A stretch of 64,000 bases of DNA from Hygrocybe punicea (GCA_963556145.1 OY744472.1:2604001-2668000); one strand, 5' to 3'. Shown: positions 37,518 through 50,054, numbered from the stretch's first letter. Made by a program: numbers and translations. The notes: generated by a model not told the origin, from the letters alone.

Positions 37518-37734
37518 CAGTAGACCCAGTCGTTTTGGTTAACCCAATCGCAGATATAGTTGCAAAAGGTAGGTACACATAGCGCAGTTGCTTGCTGGGG
37601 GGGTAGGTTAACCCAAGAGACAGCTCTTGCTGGGGAAATGTGGGGTGGTAGGTTGACCCAGGTACAGCTCTTGCTGGTCAAGGGTGGCAGGGTGGGTCAA
37701 CCCAGTGTCAGCTCTGCCATGGGGTAGGTTAACC

Positions 37735-38850
37735 AGGGACAGCTATTCTGGGAAGGTTGGGTTGACCCAGGTCCAGCTGTGCAAGCAACGTGGGTTGACC
37801 TGGGTTGACCGTGGACCAGCTCTTGCTGCAGGCTTGGGTTGACCTGGGTCCAGCTGTTGCTGCAGCACTGGGTTGACCCAGGCCCAGCACTTCCTGCAGG
37901 GTGGGGTGGCTGGGGTCCAGGTATTGCTGCAGCACCGGGTTTACCAGGGTTCAGCTATTGCTGCAGCACCAGGTTGACTGGGGTCCAGCACTTGCTGCGG
38001 GGGTTGGGTTGACCCAGGTCTGGCTCTTCCTGCAGGCTTGGGTTGACCTGGGTCCAGGTATTGCTGCAGCACTGGGTTGACCGGGGTCCAGATATTGCTG
38101 CAACACCGGGTTGACCTGGATCCAGCACTCGCTGCAGGGCTGGGGTTGACCCAGGTCCAGCTCTTCCTGCAGGCTTGGGTTGACCTGGGTCCAGCTATTG
38201 CTGCAGCACCAGGTTGACCGGGGTCCAGATATTGCTGCAGCACTGGGTTGACCTGGGTCCAGCACTTGCTGCAGCACTGGGTTGACCAGGGTCCAGCGCT
38301 TGCTGCAGCACAGGGTTGACCTGGGTCCAGCTATTGCTGCTGCACCGGGTTGACCGGGGTCCAGATATTGCTGCAGCACTGGGTTGACCCAGATCCAGCA
38401 CTCGCTGCCGGGCTGGGGTTGACCAGGGTCTAGATATTGCTGCAGCACCAGGTTGACCGGGGTCCAGCACTTGCTGCGGGGCTTGGGTTGACCCAGGTCC
38501 CACTCTTCCTGCAGGCTTGGGTTGACTGGGCTCCAGCTATTGCTGCAGCACTGGGTTGACCTGGGTCCAGCACTTGCTGCAGGGCTTGTGTTGACCAGGG
38601 TCCAGCTCTTGCTGCAGCACTTTGTTGACCCACATCCAGCACTCACTGTAGGGTAGGTTGATTGGGGTCCAGCCTGTCCTGTAGCATTGCATTGACCCCA
38701 GACCCACCCATGTCGCAGGTTTGGATTCATGAGGGTCTGGCCATTGCTCCAGCATTGGGTTGACATGGCCCTGCTCTTGCTGCAGAATAAGGTTGACCCT
38801 GGCCCAGCTCTCACTGCAGGATTAGGTTGACCAGGATCCCGCTTTTGCTT
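37735..38850. repeat. 34-bp minisatellite, left arm of F2
   Basis: More than twenty diverged units containing GGGTTGACC, GGGTCCAGC and TTGCTGCAGCAC. The mirrored array is 42290-43450. ORFs in it are composition artefacts. Confidence 0.9.
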
Positions 38851-39289
38851 TGACATGGGCTCAGCCACATCCCACTCTGCCTGCATGTATTTAATGTTGA
38901 CAACATTGCCAGAGCTCACAACAACTCAAGCCAATATTTATTCAGAAAATGCAATATCCGGTAAAGAAAATGTCTCAGTTTCTTCAAATGTAATATAATT
39001 TCAAATGCAATAATTCAAAGCACAGGTAATACCAAAATTACAACATTCTTATTTTGAAAATGCACAATCTCTCACTCTTAGCTTTATCTCTCACATGAGC
39101 TACTTATTCTCAAATAAACTTTATATATATAACAACCAGAAATTACCCCACTTGGAATTTTGTGCCTTTTTTATTTAATATTACTCAAATCTCAATTGGA
39201 ATCAGTACACAAACACTCACTATTACTTAGAATGGACATATCAAATTAATTATTATTTTATCCAAATACATAATTAAATAATAAAGGGG

Positions 39290-41840
39290 TTGGGGGGAGG
39301 AAGGTAGGTGTGAGTGGGACTGGGACTGGGACTGGGACTGGGACTGGAAGTGGGTGTGGGTGTGGGTGTGGGTATGGGTATGGGTGTGGGTGTGGGAGAA
39401 CGGAGTGGGAGTGGGAGTGGGAGAAGGGAGGGTGAAGGGCAGGATGGAAGGGAGGAGGGAGGGGCAGCAGGGAGTGGGAGTGGGAGAGGCAGAGGAAGAG
39501 GGAGGAGACGAGGGCGGAGGGGTGGGATGTACATACCTGTTGTGTTCCCGTTGCCCTCGTCGTCTTCGTCTACGTCTCCGCCGTCCTCGTCCCCGTCGTC
39601 CCCGTCCCCGCCGTTCTGGTCCCTGTCGTTCCCGTTCCCGTCGTTCCTCTCGTTGTCGTCATCGTCCTCGTTGTCGTCGTCATCCCCCGTAGTCCTCGTC
39701 GTCCGCTGGATCGTCGTCGTCGTCTCCGTCGTCCTGTCGTCTCTTCGCTGGCCGTCTCCGTCCCCGTCGTCTTCCCTGGCTGGCCGTCTGTGCCCTCATC
39801 GCCTCTGTCCTCGTCGTTGCCTGCCATCCGCCGTTTTGGCCCTTCAGTTTGGCGTTGACGTGACGTGGCGCGGGCAAGCGTGTTGCGGTCCATTCCCGGC
39901 ACGGCAATGAGAAAGTTCTACATAAAAACAACAATATTAGCTAGCATAGTAATGGATAATAAATTTGAGAAATCTACTTACCTTCTACTTGATTTTGCTG
40001 CTGCTGTTTTCGTGGACGCATCGTGGAGTACGCGACGAATCGCCGACGATTGAACGCACGCCGGAGGTTGCTGATTGCCCAAACGGGTGCGAGTTGCCTT
40101 ATATGTAAGCATGATCTGACTTTTCTCAATGTTATTGCATAGAGCACAACAACTTTGTAACACATTTAAGACCATGAGGGGATAGAAGTAGCCTATAACT
40201 ACATCCTCCCCAAATTTTGTATTTTATTATGGCCTACATAGAGAGATATTTATGATTCATTGATACCTCCCTGCCAATTTCAGACCCTTAAAGTGCAACT
40301 TTACCAATATTGCTCTGAAAAATATGAAAATAATTGTGAAACTACTATGTAAAGTATCTATTGTATTGATGATCAGTGCCTGGCACTTGGTGGTCCCAGA
40401 AATCTGTTGTAGCCAAGAAATGAAAGGTTCAGAGTAAAGCTGAAGTTTGGACTCGGTTGATGGGTCAGCCACAATGCACAATTCTGTGCATTTGCTTGGC
40501 TGCAACAAAGGTCCTGGTCCACCAACAATCAGGCACTTATGTGTACCACAATGAGTACTTCTTCAAGTACTCCTTAGATTAATTTCAGATTTTTAAGACA
40601 AAGTTAGATCATTAAGGGTCCAATTCTGGCAGAGGAATGGAATAAATGGTGAATAGCTCTTTACGCAGGGCCGAATAAAATACAAAATTTGACATGAGGG
40701 TAGGTATACTATATTTACATCTTTTGAGCATCTGGCTTTGGGTATGCATGCATTGTTGTGCATGCCAGAAGATTCAAAAGCTTCAGCCACACATCCATGT
40801 TTGGCAACTCGAACCCGTTTGGGAAATCGGCAACTGCCGGTTGGCTTTCACGCGACTTCAAACGACTCGTTTTCAACAACGCGTCAACAACAGGAACGCG
40901 TCAACAACAGGAAACGGGTGCAGAAGAGCACCCAAGGTAATGTCTTTTTTGAATTTTTTGTGAGTTGTATGCTAATGTTTATAATGATTGCAGCTACACC
41001 CACGACAAACACAGGCGAACCCAACACCAGCCCAGAAAACAACGCCACGGCCACCCCAGCAAACAGAACGGATGCCGATGAAAACGGCCACGGAAACGAG
41101 GCCGCGAGGCCGGGTACGAGGATGCGCCAACGACCGAGACAGACGTCCGAGACAACCACAGCGGCAACGACGAGGACAGAGACGACGAGGGCAGAGACGG
41201 CCAGCCAGGGGACGACGACGGGACGGAGACGGCCAGCGAGAGGACAACAGGACGGAGACGACAGGACGAGGGAGACGACGACGACGATCCAGCGGACGAC
41301 GAGGACTACGGGGGATGACGACGACAACGAGGACGATGACGACGACGAGGGGAACGACGGGAACGGGAACGACAGGGACCGGAACGCGGAGACGGGGACG
41401 ATGGGGACGGGGACGACGGGGACGGGGATGGCGGGGACGGGGACGACGGAGACGTAGACGAAGACGACGAGGACGAGGGGAACGCAACGGGTACGTACAT
41501 CCCACTCTCCGCCCACTCCTCCTCCCACTCCTCCTCCCTCTCCTCCTCCCTCTCCCTCTCCCTCTCCCTCTCCCTCTCCCTCTCCCTGCTGCCCTTGCCT
41601 CCTGCCTTCCCACCTTCCCACTTCTCCCACTCCCACTCCCTTCTCCCACTCCCACCTTCCTCCACTCCCACTCCCACCTTCCTCCCACTCCACACCCACC
41701 TTCCTCCCACTCCCACTCCCACCTTCCTCCCACTCCACACCCACCTTCCTCCCACACCCACACCCACCTTCCTCCCACACCCACACCCTTCCTCCCAGTC
41801 CACACCCACCTTCCTCTCACCTGCCTCCTGCCCTTTACTA
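39290..41840. repeat. Low-complexity and CG-rich core of F2
   Basis: Left: GGGACT and GGGTGT repeats (39314-39440), then CGTCGTC-rich DNA (39540-39790). Right: the inverted CGACGACGA-rich part (41290-41500) and CCCTCT/CCCACA runs (41515-41810). The centre 40000-41000 also pairs, e.g. CCCAAACGGG near 40078 and its partner near 40815. No gene supported. Confidence 0.8.
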
Positions 41841-42289
41841 TTTAATTATGTATTTTAATAATCATTAAATGTATGTGTCTATTTTAAGTAATAGTAAGGT
41901 TATATATATTGATTCCAATAGAGAATTGAGCAATATTAAATAGAAAAGCACAATATTCCAAGTGGGGTAATTTCTGGTTTTGCCATAGATTGGCATTGGG
42001 GATAAGTAGCTCCTGTAATGGCTGATGGCTGATAGTAAAAGTAAGATATTGTGCAGTGTCAAAATAATAATTGTGTAATTTTGCTATTCCCTGTGCTGTT
42101 AATAATTGCATTCAAATTATATTACATCGTACATTTATGTGAAGTACAGATTGAAACATTTTGATTACTTTATATATATGGCAGGTTCTGAATAAATATT
42201 GGTTTGAGCTGTTGTGAGCTCTGTCAATGTTGTCAACATTAAATACATGCAGGCAGAGTGGGATGTGGCTGGGCCCATGTCAAAGCAAA

Positions 42290-43450
42290 AGCGGGCTCCT
42301 GGTCAACCTAATCCTGCAGTGAGAGCTGGGCCAGGGTCAACCTTCGTCTGCAGCAAGAGCAGGGCCATGTCAACCCAATGCTGGAGCAATAGCCAGACCG
42401 TCATGAACCCAATCCTGCGACATGGGTGGGTCTGCGGTCAACGCAATGCTACACGACGGGCAGGACCCCAATCAACCTACCCTACAGCAAGTGCTGGACA
42501 GGGGTCAACAAAGTGCTGCAGCAATAGCTGGACCCTGGTCAACACAAGCCCCGCAGCAAGTGCTGGACCCAGGTCAACCCAGTGCTGCAGCAATAGCTGA
42601 ACCCTGGTCAACCCAGTGCTGCAGCAATACCTGAACCCTGGTCAACCCAGTGCTGCAGCAATAGCTGGACCCCGGTCAACCCAAGCCTGCAGAGAGAGCT
42701 GGACCTGGGTCAACCCAAACCCTGCAGCAAGTGCTGGATCCAGGTCAACCCAGTGCTGCAGCAATACCTGAACCCTGGTCAACCCAGTGCTGCAGCAATA
42801 GCTGGACCCCGGTCAACCCAAGCCTGCAGGGAGAGCTGGACCCGGGTCAACCCAAGCCCCAAAGCAAGTGCTGGACCCAGGTCAACCCGGTCCTGCAGCA
42901 ATAGCTGGACCCTGGTCCACCCAAGCCCTGCAGCAAGTGCTGGATCTGGGTCAACCTGGTGGTGCAGCAATATCTGGGCCCCGGTCAACCCAGTGCTGCA
43001 GCAATACCTGAACCCTGGTCAACCCAGTGCTGCAGCAATACCTGAACCCTGGTCAACCCAGTGCTGCAGCAAGTGCTGGAACCAGATCAACCCTGTGCTG
43101 CAGCAATAGCTGGGCCCAGGTCAACCCAAGCCCTGCAGCGAATGCTGGATCTGGGTCAACCTGGTGCTGCAGCAATATCTGGACCCCGGTCAACCCAGTG
43201 CTGCAGCAATAGCTGAACCCTGGTACACCCGGTGTTGCAGCAATACCTGGACCCCAGCCACCCCACCCTGCAGGAAGTGCTGGGCCTGGGTCAACCCAGT
43301 GCTGCAGCAACAACTGGACCCAGGTCAACCCAAGCCTGCAGCAAGAGCTGGTCCACGGTCAACCCAGGTCAACCCACGTTGCTTGCACAGCTGGACCTGG
43401 GTCAACCCAACCTTCCCAGAATAGCTGTCCCTGGTTAACCTACCCCATGG
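42290..43450. repeat. 34-bp minisatellite, right arm of F2
   Basis: Inverted counterpart of 37735-38850, with units such as GTGCTGCAGCAATAGCTGG and GGTCAACCCA. More than twenty units. Confidence 0.9.
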
Positions 43451-43656
43451 CAGAGCTGACACTGGGTTGACCCACCCTGCCACCCTTGACCAGCAAGAGC
43501 TGTACCTGGGTCAACCTACCACCCCACATTTCCCCAGCAAGAGCTGTCTCTTGGGTTAACCTACCCCCCCAGCAAGCAACTGCGCTATGTGTACCTACCT
43601 TTTGCAACTATATCTGCGATTGGGTTAACCAGAACGACTGGGTCTACTGGCTCTAT

Positions 43657-44393
43657 GATGTTTGCGATTCCCGACTGATGTTGTTTCTCAACGAGTTTCT
43701 CCATATCCGATACGGACCATTTCCTCTCGTCTTCCGAACCAGGATAAAGCTTATACACAGCCTTTGTGAACTCTTCGTAAGTCGATGCCGGTTCATACTC
43801 GTCGAGCGATTCCCAAAGTTCGGCAGTGTCTATGTCGAGATAGCGCAACGCATATCTCTTTTTGTTGACAGTGTCAGCTACTGTGCACGAATTGAATTGG
43901 GCCTTGAGCTCGTCAAAGTATCGGCGAAGTTCGCGCGGGTGCTCCGGCAAGAAGCTAGGAGCGGTTGACCGCGAGCGGGCATTTGCGGTGGAGTCGCCAT
44001 TGTTTGAGCTGCGGGTGGTGGTGTGGGTGGACGCGATGAGGTAGATGACGAGGGTGTGGAGCTCGGTAGAGCAGGAATAGAAGAATTGAGAGTGGATGTG
44101 GATGGTAAGTTAGAAAGTGGACCGGAAGAGGGGTCGGAAGTGTGTCGAGATAAAGAACCGCTAGCTGGTGTGGGAGATTGTGGATTGTAATTGCGCGGAG
44201 AATCGTGAAAATCTAGAGGCGTGCGAGGTGAATGAGAACAAAATTGATGTGAGGTATCGTGTTCGGAATTGGAGGAACTTTCGGTGAGTTCGTCAAGATC
44301 GCTGTCGAAGTCGGGGATATTCCGAGAGGTTGTCGCACGTTGTTGCGCTTGACGCTGTACTGAGCTACGAGTACGATATCTGTTGGTAGCTAT
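43657..44393 (-). pseudogene. Gypsy B Gag N-terminal part
   Basis: Serine/proline-rich N-terminus, then MPARGQ, a capsid-like domain (ELRRYFDELKAQFNSCTVAD, ALRYLDIDTAELWESL, DERKWSVSDMEKLVEKQ). The frame changes near 43975, where an indel separates MPARGQ from the capsid frame when compared with gypsy A. The expected start context CACCATGGCT reads CACCATAGCT at 44396-44387, as in gypsy A. It ends at F2. Confidence 0.8.
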
Positions 44394-44444
44394 GGTGCTC
44401 GAACTAGACGCGTTAGTCGAAGGAGTGGTTTAAATGTTAAGTCC

Positions 44445-44461
44445 CCTCGTGGTGGGCTCCA
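44445..44461 (-). promoter_or_regulatory. Primer-binding site of gypsy B
   Basis: Minus strand TGGAGCCCACCACGAGG, five bases inside the 5' LTR. Its complement ends in CCA as a tRNA 3' end does. It is identical to the site in gypsy A. The tRNA was not identified. Confidence 0.75.
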
Positions 44462-44466
44462 GAAAA

Positions 44467-45304
44467 TGATATGGTTTCCACGTCTATGACCCCGGATAAA
44501 GAGATAATAAATGATGAAAAATGTCGCAAAGGTGTGAACGAGACTTGGGGACACTCCCAACAATAACGCGATAGTGCGCGATAATATGCGCGATAAAATA
44601 AACAAACGCGAAGAGTCGCAAGACAACGCGATGTTGCAACGCAGTGATAAACAAGGATCGGAAGGCTTAGCTGGGTGTCCTAGATGACAGCGTGATACGC
44701 GGTGATGACGCGACGAGACGGAGGTTCTGCGCTACGACTTAGGTCACGATAGCGGAGAGTACGCGATGAGGAGAGACGCAGATTCAAGTGAGAATGACTA
44801 GATCCTTTTAAAACTTAAGCCGCAAACTAGTGGAGAGGGGAGAACTGGGTTCTTCTTCGCATATTTTCTACTACAGGACACTTTTTATATTCTAAAGGGA
44901 TAGGGGGAAAGGGTGGATGAGTGAAATAGAAATGCAGCGAAATATCGCATGAAAGCGACAAAACGGGAACGGAATAGCGAAGGATTTGAAATAACAGCGA
45001 ATATCACATGAAAGTCGGCGAAAAGACAAAGATAAACCAGATGAATGACATTTCTGGTATCGGACTCGGCGTCCGAACGTGTAGGACGTGTTTAACAGTC
45101 GTGTGTCAGCGTTTTAAGACCGGGTCGCGCGGTTAAGATACAGCGAAGATGTCACGGTCACGCACGCGTCGATCGGCGTAAGTCGCGCAAGTCGTGGGCG
45201 GTTCGCTGATGTTTTGCATGTACGCGGGACTGCGGAAGAGTCGTAGGGAAAGTAGAATTGACCATATGAGAGATTCCGTGCCCAAAGGGAGAGACTGCGT
45301 ATCA
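44467..45304 (-). repeat. 5' LTR of gypsy B
   Basis: TGATATGG...GCGTATCA, 838 bp, uninterrupted; it shows the empty site of the 1667 bp element found in the partner LTR. Confidence 0.93.
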
Positions 45305-45945
45305 CCGGGTTCGAAGTCGAAGACTTTGATCGTGTTGGCGTATTTCTGCTCAAATTGCCGGGCGGACACAAGCCAAGATTTGGTAAGCTTTTCTTTGACC
45401 CGATCGAGGTTGGCTTCTCGTTTACGAAGTTGTCGGGTGCAGATGACTATGAGGTCGGTCGTAGACATCGTATCTTGCATCGGAACCATGTACGTAGCTT
45501 CGGCAAAATTGAATGGAAAAAGCGGTTCTACTCCGTGTGCGATGTAGTAGGACGAGTATCCGAGGCTTTTGTGTGTAGTGACCCGTTCAGCCCAAAATAC
45601 AGAATGGGTAACGGTGTGCCATTTCTTTTCATCTCCGTCACAACTTTTCATAATGGCCTCCCGGACATCTAGGTGACGGCGTTCAACGGGTCCATTCGCT
45701 TGTGAGTTATAGGGCGAAATGCGGATGTGCCGGATACCATAGCGGGAGGTGAGATAGTTGAGCGCTTCTATGAACGGCTTGCCGTTGTCAGTAACGATTT
45801 CTTCAAGAGCGCCCCAACGGCATAAGATGTCTTCGAACAAGAACGTGCCGATGGTCAAGCCGGTCTCGCGGCATAACATGTGGAACTCAGGGTAGGCGGA
45901 CAGGGAGCAACGGGCTTGGACAATGTATCGATAGCCGCCGGATCA
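45305..45945 (-). pseudogene. Gypsy A pol, integrase core
   Basis: After a TGA at 45945-45943 (CGA before a C to T change) the integrase core continues: YPEFHMLCRETG, FEDILCRWGALEEIVTDNGKPF with the second aspartate, ISPYNSQANGPVERRHLDVREAI with the glutamate, and VFWAERVTTHKSLG. It ends at DFEPG where gypsy B was inserted; the rest is at 17762-17364. Confidence 0.88.
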
Positions 45946-48204
45946 TGGCATAAACATTGTGTCGACATACGCTTTATGAAATAGTGAGGCCGGTGTAGCG
46001 ACAGTGGGCGGAATGTGGTGATAACGCATTTGCCGTACTTGGCACTGATTGCAAGACTGGACGTACCACTTAACGTCGTGGTCGAGGTGCGGCCACCAGA
46101 AATGATTGAGTAGCCGGGCACGGATGGAGAATATACCTTTGTGGCCGAGAGAGTTGTGAGCGTCTTTGAGTAACTGAAGCCGGTGGTCGGGTGGTATGAC
46201 GAGTTTGTGTTTTCCGTGATGGTCTTTGCGCCAAAGCTTGTTATCGGTGACGAAGAACTCAAGGGAGTATCTCAGGAACAGACGGTACTCGTCATCTGTG
46301 AGGTTCGCGGGTCGGGTTAGATCTCGTAACCAAGTCTTGATGAGAGCAAGATGAGCGTCGGCCGCGCAGGCTTTATCAGATCGTGGTATGTCAGAGACGG
46401 CTTCCTGATTTGTGTAGACAAGGACGGCGGGTAACTCATGGAGTTGGTCGGCTGTGGCACGGCAGCGGCCGCATACGGCAATCGGCTTAGACGGCATGGG
46501 GACGGGTCTGTAATTAACGACTTCCATAAAGAAACCATAAGAGTGGTCGAGCCAATCGTCGGAGTCGTCAATCTCCTCGGGGTCTTCTGCAGCACGGGGG
46601 CATCTGGAGAGTCCGTCGGGTGCACCGTGTGTGGAAGCGGGTACGTGAACGAGTCTAAAGTCAAATAAGAGCACGCCGGCTATCCATCGGTTGATCGTTG
46701 CATTGGGCTGAATGTCGGGGTTGTTGAGCATCCCTTTTATGTACTTCATGTCGACTTCGACGGTGAGGTTGCCGATGCCGATAATGAAAATCCGGTAGGT
46801 GCAGAGGGCCCTGAAGAGACCGTAAAGCTCGAGCTTGGACTGGGAGTATCGGGCTTCGCGCTCGTTCCATGATATTGAACCAAAACGATTTGGGTAACGT
46901 TTTCCGTCGGTGCGGATTTGCATCAGAACGAAGCCGACTCCAAGAACGGATGAATCAATGGTGAGAATGACCTCCCATTCACGCGTGTAATTGATAGCGC
47001 GCAGCGCTGGCAATGAAATGACGGCATTTTTGAGGTAGTCGACGGCGGTCTCTTCTTCTTCACCAAATTTGAAGGGTATACCTTTGCGGGTAAGACGGAC
47101 GAGGGGTCGGGAGTGTAGCGAGAAGTCCTTGATAAAAATACGCAAGATGCTGCAGATACCGAGAAAGGCGCGAACTTTGGTGAGGTTGGTCGGCAGTGGC
47201 CAATCGCGAATCTTCTGTACTTTGGAGTCGTTGGCTACTCTTCCTTTGTATGTGCATCGGTGGCCAACAACGATGACTGAGGGTCGACACAACTCGAGTT
47301 TTTTGCCGTTGAAGGTACCGCCAACATAGCGGAAACGCTGGATGACGCGGTTGACACCTTGGAAGTGCTCCCAAATGAAGCGTCGGATTGCTGGGTTCTC
47401 GGGTATGGTCTCGTAGGTACTGTCGGGTTGCTCGTAGCGGGTTGGAGGCCCTTTGACGGGAATATCGTCCATATACGGAACAGCAAGATGAGGGATTTCG
47501 TCATGGAGGATGTACGTGGAGTCACCGTGTAGGATCTGCAGGGAATTTGTGTATCCCATAGTGATTCGCGTAAGTTGAAGCGTTCCGAGTGGAGACTGAA
47601 ACGTCATATAGTCCCGAGACGAGGGGTGGACGAGGGGTTGGTTGAAAGAGATGAAGAGGTCGAAAGAAGCGTAGCAAGAGTGGCCGCCAAAGGCCTCGGC
47701 CAAGTGCTTGGTCATGGGTGGTACGGCGGGATCGCGGATAGTGACGGCGTTAAGCGGCTGTAGATCGTGGACGATTCGAAGGGACTTCCCATCCTTTTTC
47801 AAAACGCAGAACCAGCGGGAGCGGTATGACGAATTCGAGGGTTCGTAGGTACCGGCGTTAATTTTGTCTTTGATGATGCCAATGACTTCGTTAAGGATGC
47901 CAGGTGGGATTGGGATATTGCGATGGACCCACGGGTCGTGCGGTATGGTGGGAATGTGGATTGGCAGGAAGTAGTCCATGTTGAACTGGCCTTTCTCGGA
48001 TTCGTTCCAGGCGAAGGCGGCTTCTTGCGTTTTGATGATATGGTGGCCGAGTTTCTCTTCCTCAGGCCAAAGGAATCCATCCAGGTTCATCGGCATCGCG
48101 TCGTGTCGTTCCTGAGTGTAGCGGGTGCCGGGTGTAAAGTCGGGCGGGTGTGTCGGGAGTGTGGGTAAATCGGCTAGCGGGTCGCCGGTGATCTCGCGTA
48201 TGAT
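45946..48204 (-). CDS. Gypsy A pol: reverse transcriptase, RNase H, integrase zinc domain
   Basis: A long open frame of more than 700 codons. RT: YRSRWFCVLKKDGKSLRIVHD, SRDYMTFQSPLGTLQL and the catalytic PYMDDIPVKG. RNase H: ILTIDSSVLGVGFVL with the catalytic aspartate, and REARYSQSKLELYG. Then LSRCPRAAEDPEEID, a linker, the HHCC domain (HNSLGHKGIFS...CNQCQVRQ) and AYVDTMFMP with the first integrase aspartate. It copies genomic RNA to DNA and inserts it. All catalytic residues are present in this part, but stops on either side (48207-48205 and 45945-45943) break the polyprotein. Confidence 0.92.
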
Positions 48205-48986
48205 TCAGTATTCGTCGGGGAGAGTGGTAGAAATTGGGTGGATACGATCGGCTACCTTCTTATACTTTTTCTTGGTGATGACTCCTTTTAGGTCCCTGGT
48301 AGGGGGGGTGGTATATGAGATATAAGTAGCGTGTTTAGTAGGGGCTTTGTTACAAATATTCGAAGAAGAAATAGGTGACGCAGGAGTGGAGACGGAACAA
48401 GACGAAGGAAGGGTATCAGTAGTACGTATCTGATTTTGTACATCGGTCAACAATGAAATGTACTGGGTGGCAGTCTGAGGCTGAGATGAAGAGAAATCTA
48501 TATCGATAGAAAAACATAAGTCCTCTTCTAGGGGAAACGGCAAAAGGGAAGCATAGTTCGTGGTATAGGTGTGGTTGCTTTCGAGTCGCAGCTTCTCATC
48601 TCCCGGTGCGTCCTTCCCGAGAGGTATCTCCAGGTCCTCGACTTTTAAAAATCCGGCTTTCCGGTGTCGGACCATTCTCGTCGGTTCTTTTGGTTGTGCT
48701 CGATGGTGGGCAAGGTGACGATGGCGCCGGTGTTTGGATCCGTGATCATGACTTGTTGTTCTCCGTTTTTATAATCCTTCGTAAGGGCCTCGGAAAGTGT
48801 GAAGAACGGGCGGCCGATGAGGATCTCGTAGGGGGCGTCGTCGACGACTTGGACTTGTAGGAATAGATTGACGTCGCCAAAAGTGAATTTTAGTTTGGCG
48901 ATCCGGCCGAGGGTGTCGTTGTCGCTTTTATTTGCCGACTGCATCCGCATCTTCATATTTTGGAGGCCATAATCGAGTTTTTCCCA
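48205..48986 (-). pseudogene. Gypsy A protease end and RT linker
   Basis: Protease C-terminal half (IAKLKFTFGDVNLFLQVQVV, YEILIGRPFFTLSEAL) in one frame ending at 48645, overlapped by a second frame (48675-48205) with the linker to RT. The linker frame ends at TGA 48207-48205, an expected CGA, just before IIREITGDPLADLPTL. The protease starts beyond the hAT-like MITE. Confidence 0.8.
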
Positions 48987-49394
48987 TAGTGTTGCCGTAG
49001 TTCGGTTCCGAACCTAGCCGAACCCGGTTCAAACCCCGAACTGAACCCGGGGTTCAGTCTAAGTTCAGCCAAATGCTGAACCGGACTGCGGGTTCGGTTC
49101 AGGGTTTCGAGGCTGGCCGGATTTCCTGAACGGCTCCAAACCGCGTCCAAACCGCGAACGCGGATATTTTTAAGGAATTTATTTCATTTGTTTTTCATAT
49201 TTCTTTACTTACCATTTCGTGTTAAACGGTATCATGTGACCGGCCGTGACGAGGTAGCTTTCACGCGACACAGCAACATCAACGCGGATTGAACACAACA
49301 CAATTTGTGTTGTGTTCCTCAAGGTAAGTTTCCTTTTTTTCTTAACTTTACTAATGTTATTTGCGACAGGAAAATCGACAACCACGGCAACGAC

Positions 49395-49526
49395 AACCAC
49401 GACGCCCAGCAGCAGCAGCAGCAATGTCGGCAGCAGCAGCAACAGCGGCAGCGGCAACAGCAACAGCAGCAACAGCAGGAGCGCAGCAGCAACAGCAGCA
49501 ACGGAAACGGCAACGGCAACGGCAAC

Positions 49527-49557
<31 letters not shown>

Positions 49558-50035
49558 ATGGCCACGACAGCAGCAGCAGCGCCGGCAGCGGCAGCAGCAG
49601 GAGCGCAGGAGCAACAGCAGCAACGGCGGCAGCAGCAACGGCGGCAACAGCAGCAGCAGCAGCAGCAGCAGCGCCGGCAGCGGCAGCAGCAGCAGCAGCA
49701 GCAGGAGTGCAGGAGCAACAGCAGCAACGGCGGCAGCAGCAACGGCGGCAACAGCAGCAGCAGCAGCAGCAACGCTGGCAGCAGCAACACCGGCAGCAGC
49801 AGCAGCTGCTGCTGGTGCATCAAGCCCCAACATCACCATCAGCGGCGGCAACAACAACAGCAACCACCACCACGACGGCCAGCAGCAGCAGCAGCAGCAA
49901 TGCCGGCAGCAGCAGCAACAGCGGCAGCGGCAACGGCAACAGCAGCAGCAGGAGCGCAGCAGCGACGGCGACGGCAGCAGCAGCAGCAGCACCAGCAGTG
50001 GGAGCGGCAGCAGCAGCAGCAACAGCACCAGACGG
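49395..50035. repeat. CAG/CAA trinucleotide tract
   Basis: Nearly continuous CAG, CAA, CGG triplets for about 640 bp, giving long poly-Q, poly-A, poly-S and poly-L ORFs in all frames. These are not genes. It is followed by the 52-nt palindrome. Confidence 0.93.
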
Positions 50036-50054
50036 CTCCCCCGTAGCCCAACTT

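Larger units (their letters stand above)
37518..43649. mobile_element. Giant foldback element F2 (6.1 kb), a near-complete palindrome
   Basis: Inserted in gypsy B gag with a 7 bp target duplication GCTCTAT (37511-37517 and 43650-43656); removal restores ANIIELGAYHR. The ends are CAGTAGACCCAGTCGTTTTG and inverse. Both arms run through a 34-bp minisatellite, an AT-rich part (for example the mirrored stretches around 38890-38945 and 42185-42250), GT/GGGACT-rich DNA and a CG-rich tract to a centre near 40600. The element is thus inverted repeat over most of its length. No transposase seen. The 78 bp MITE shares its ends. Confidence 0.88.
17763..45304 (-). mobile_element. Gypsy B retrotransposon, inserted in the integrase of gypsy A
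   Basis: Bounded by direct LTRs 17763-20272 (838 bp after removing an insertion) and 44467-45304 (838 bp). The 4 bp target duplication CCGG is at 17759-17762 and 45305-45308; removal restores the gypsy A integrase frame. Gag-pol is on the minus strand. Its own sequence is 17763-18524, 20192-22845, 30455-32601, 35013-37517 and 43650-45304. It has the same order as gypsy A and shares its 17-nt primer-binding site but not its LTR sequence, so it is a sister family. It is broken by frameshifts and four insertions, although its antisense gene is intact. Confidence 0.92.

Noticed and set aside
37735..38850. CRISPR-like array
   Set aside because: Tandem 34-bp units without unique spacers, in a eukaryotic transposon; it is a minisatellite.
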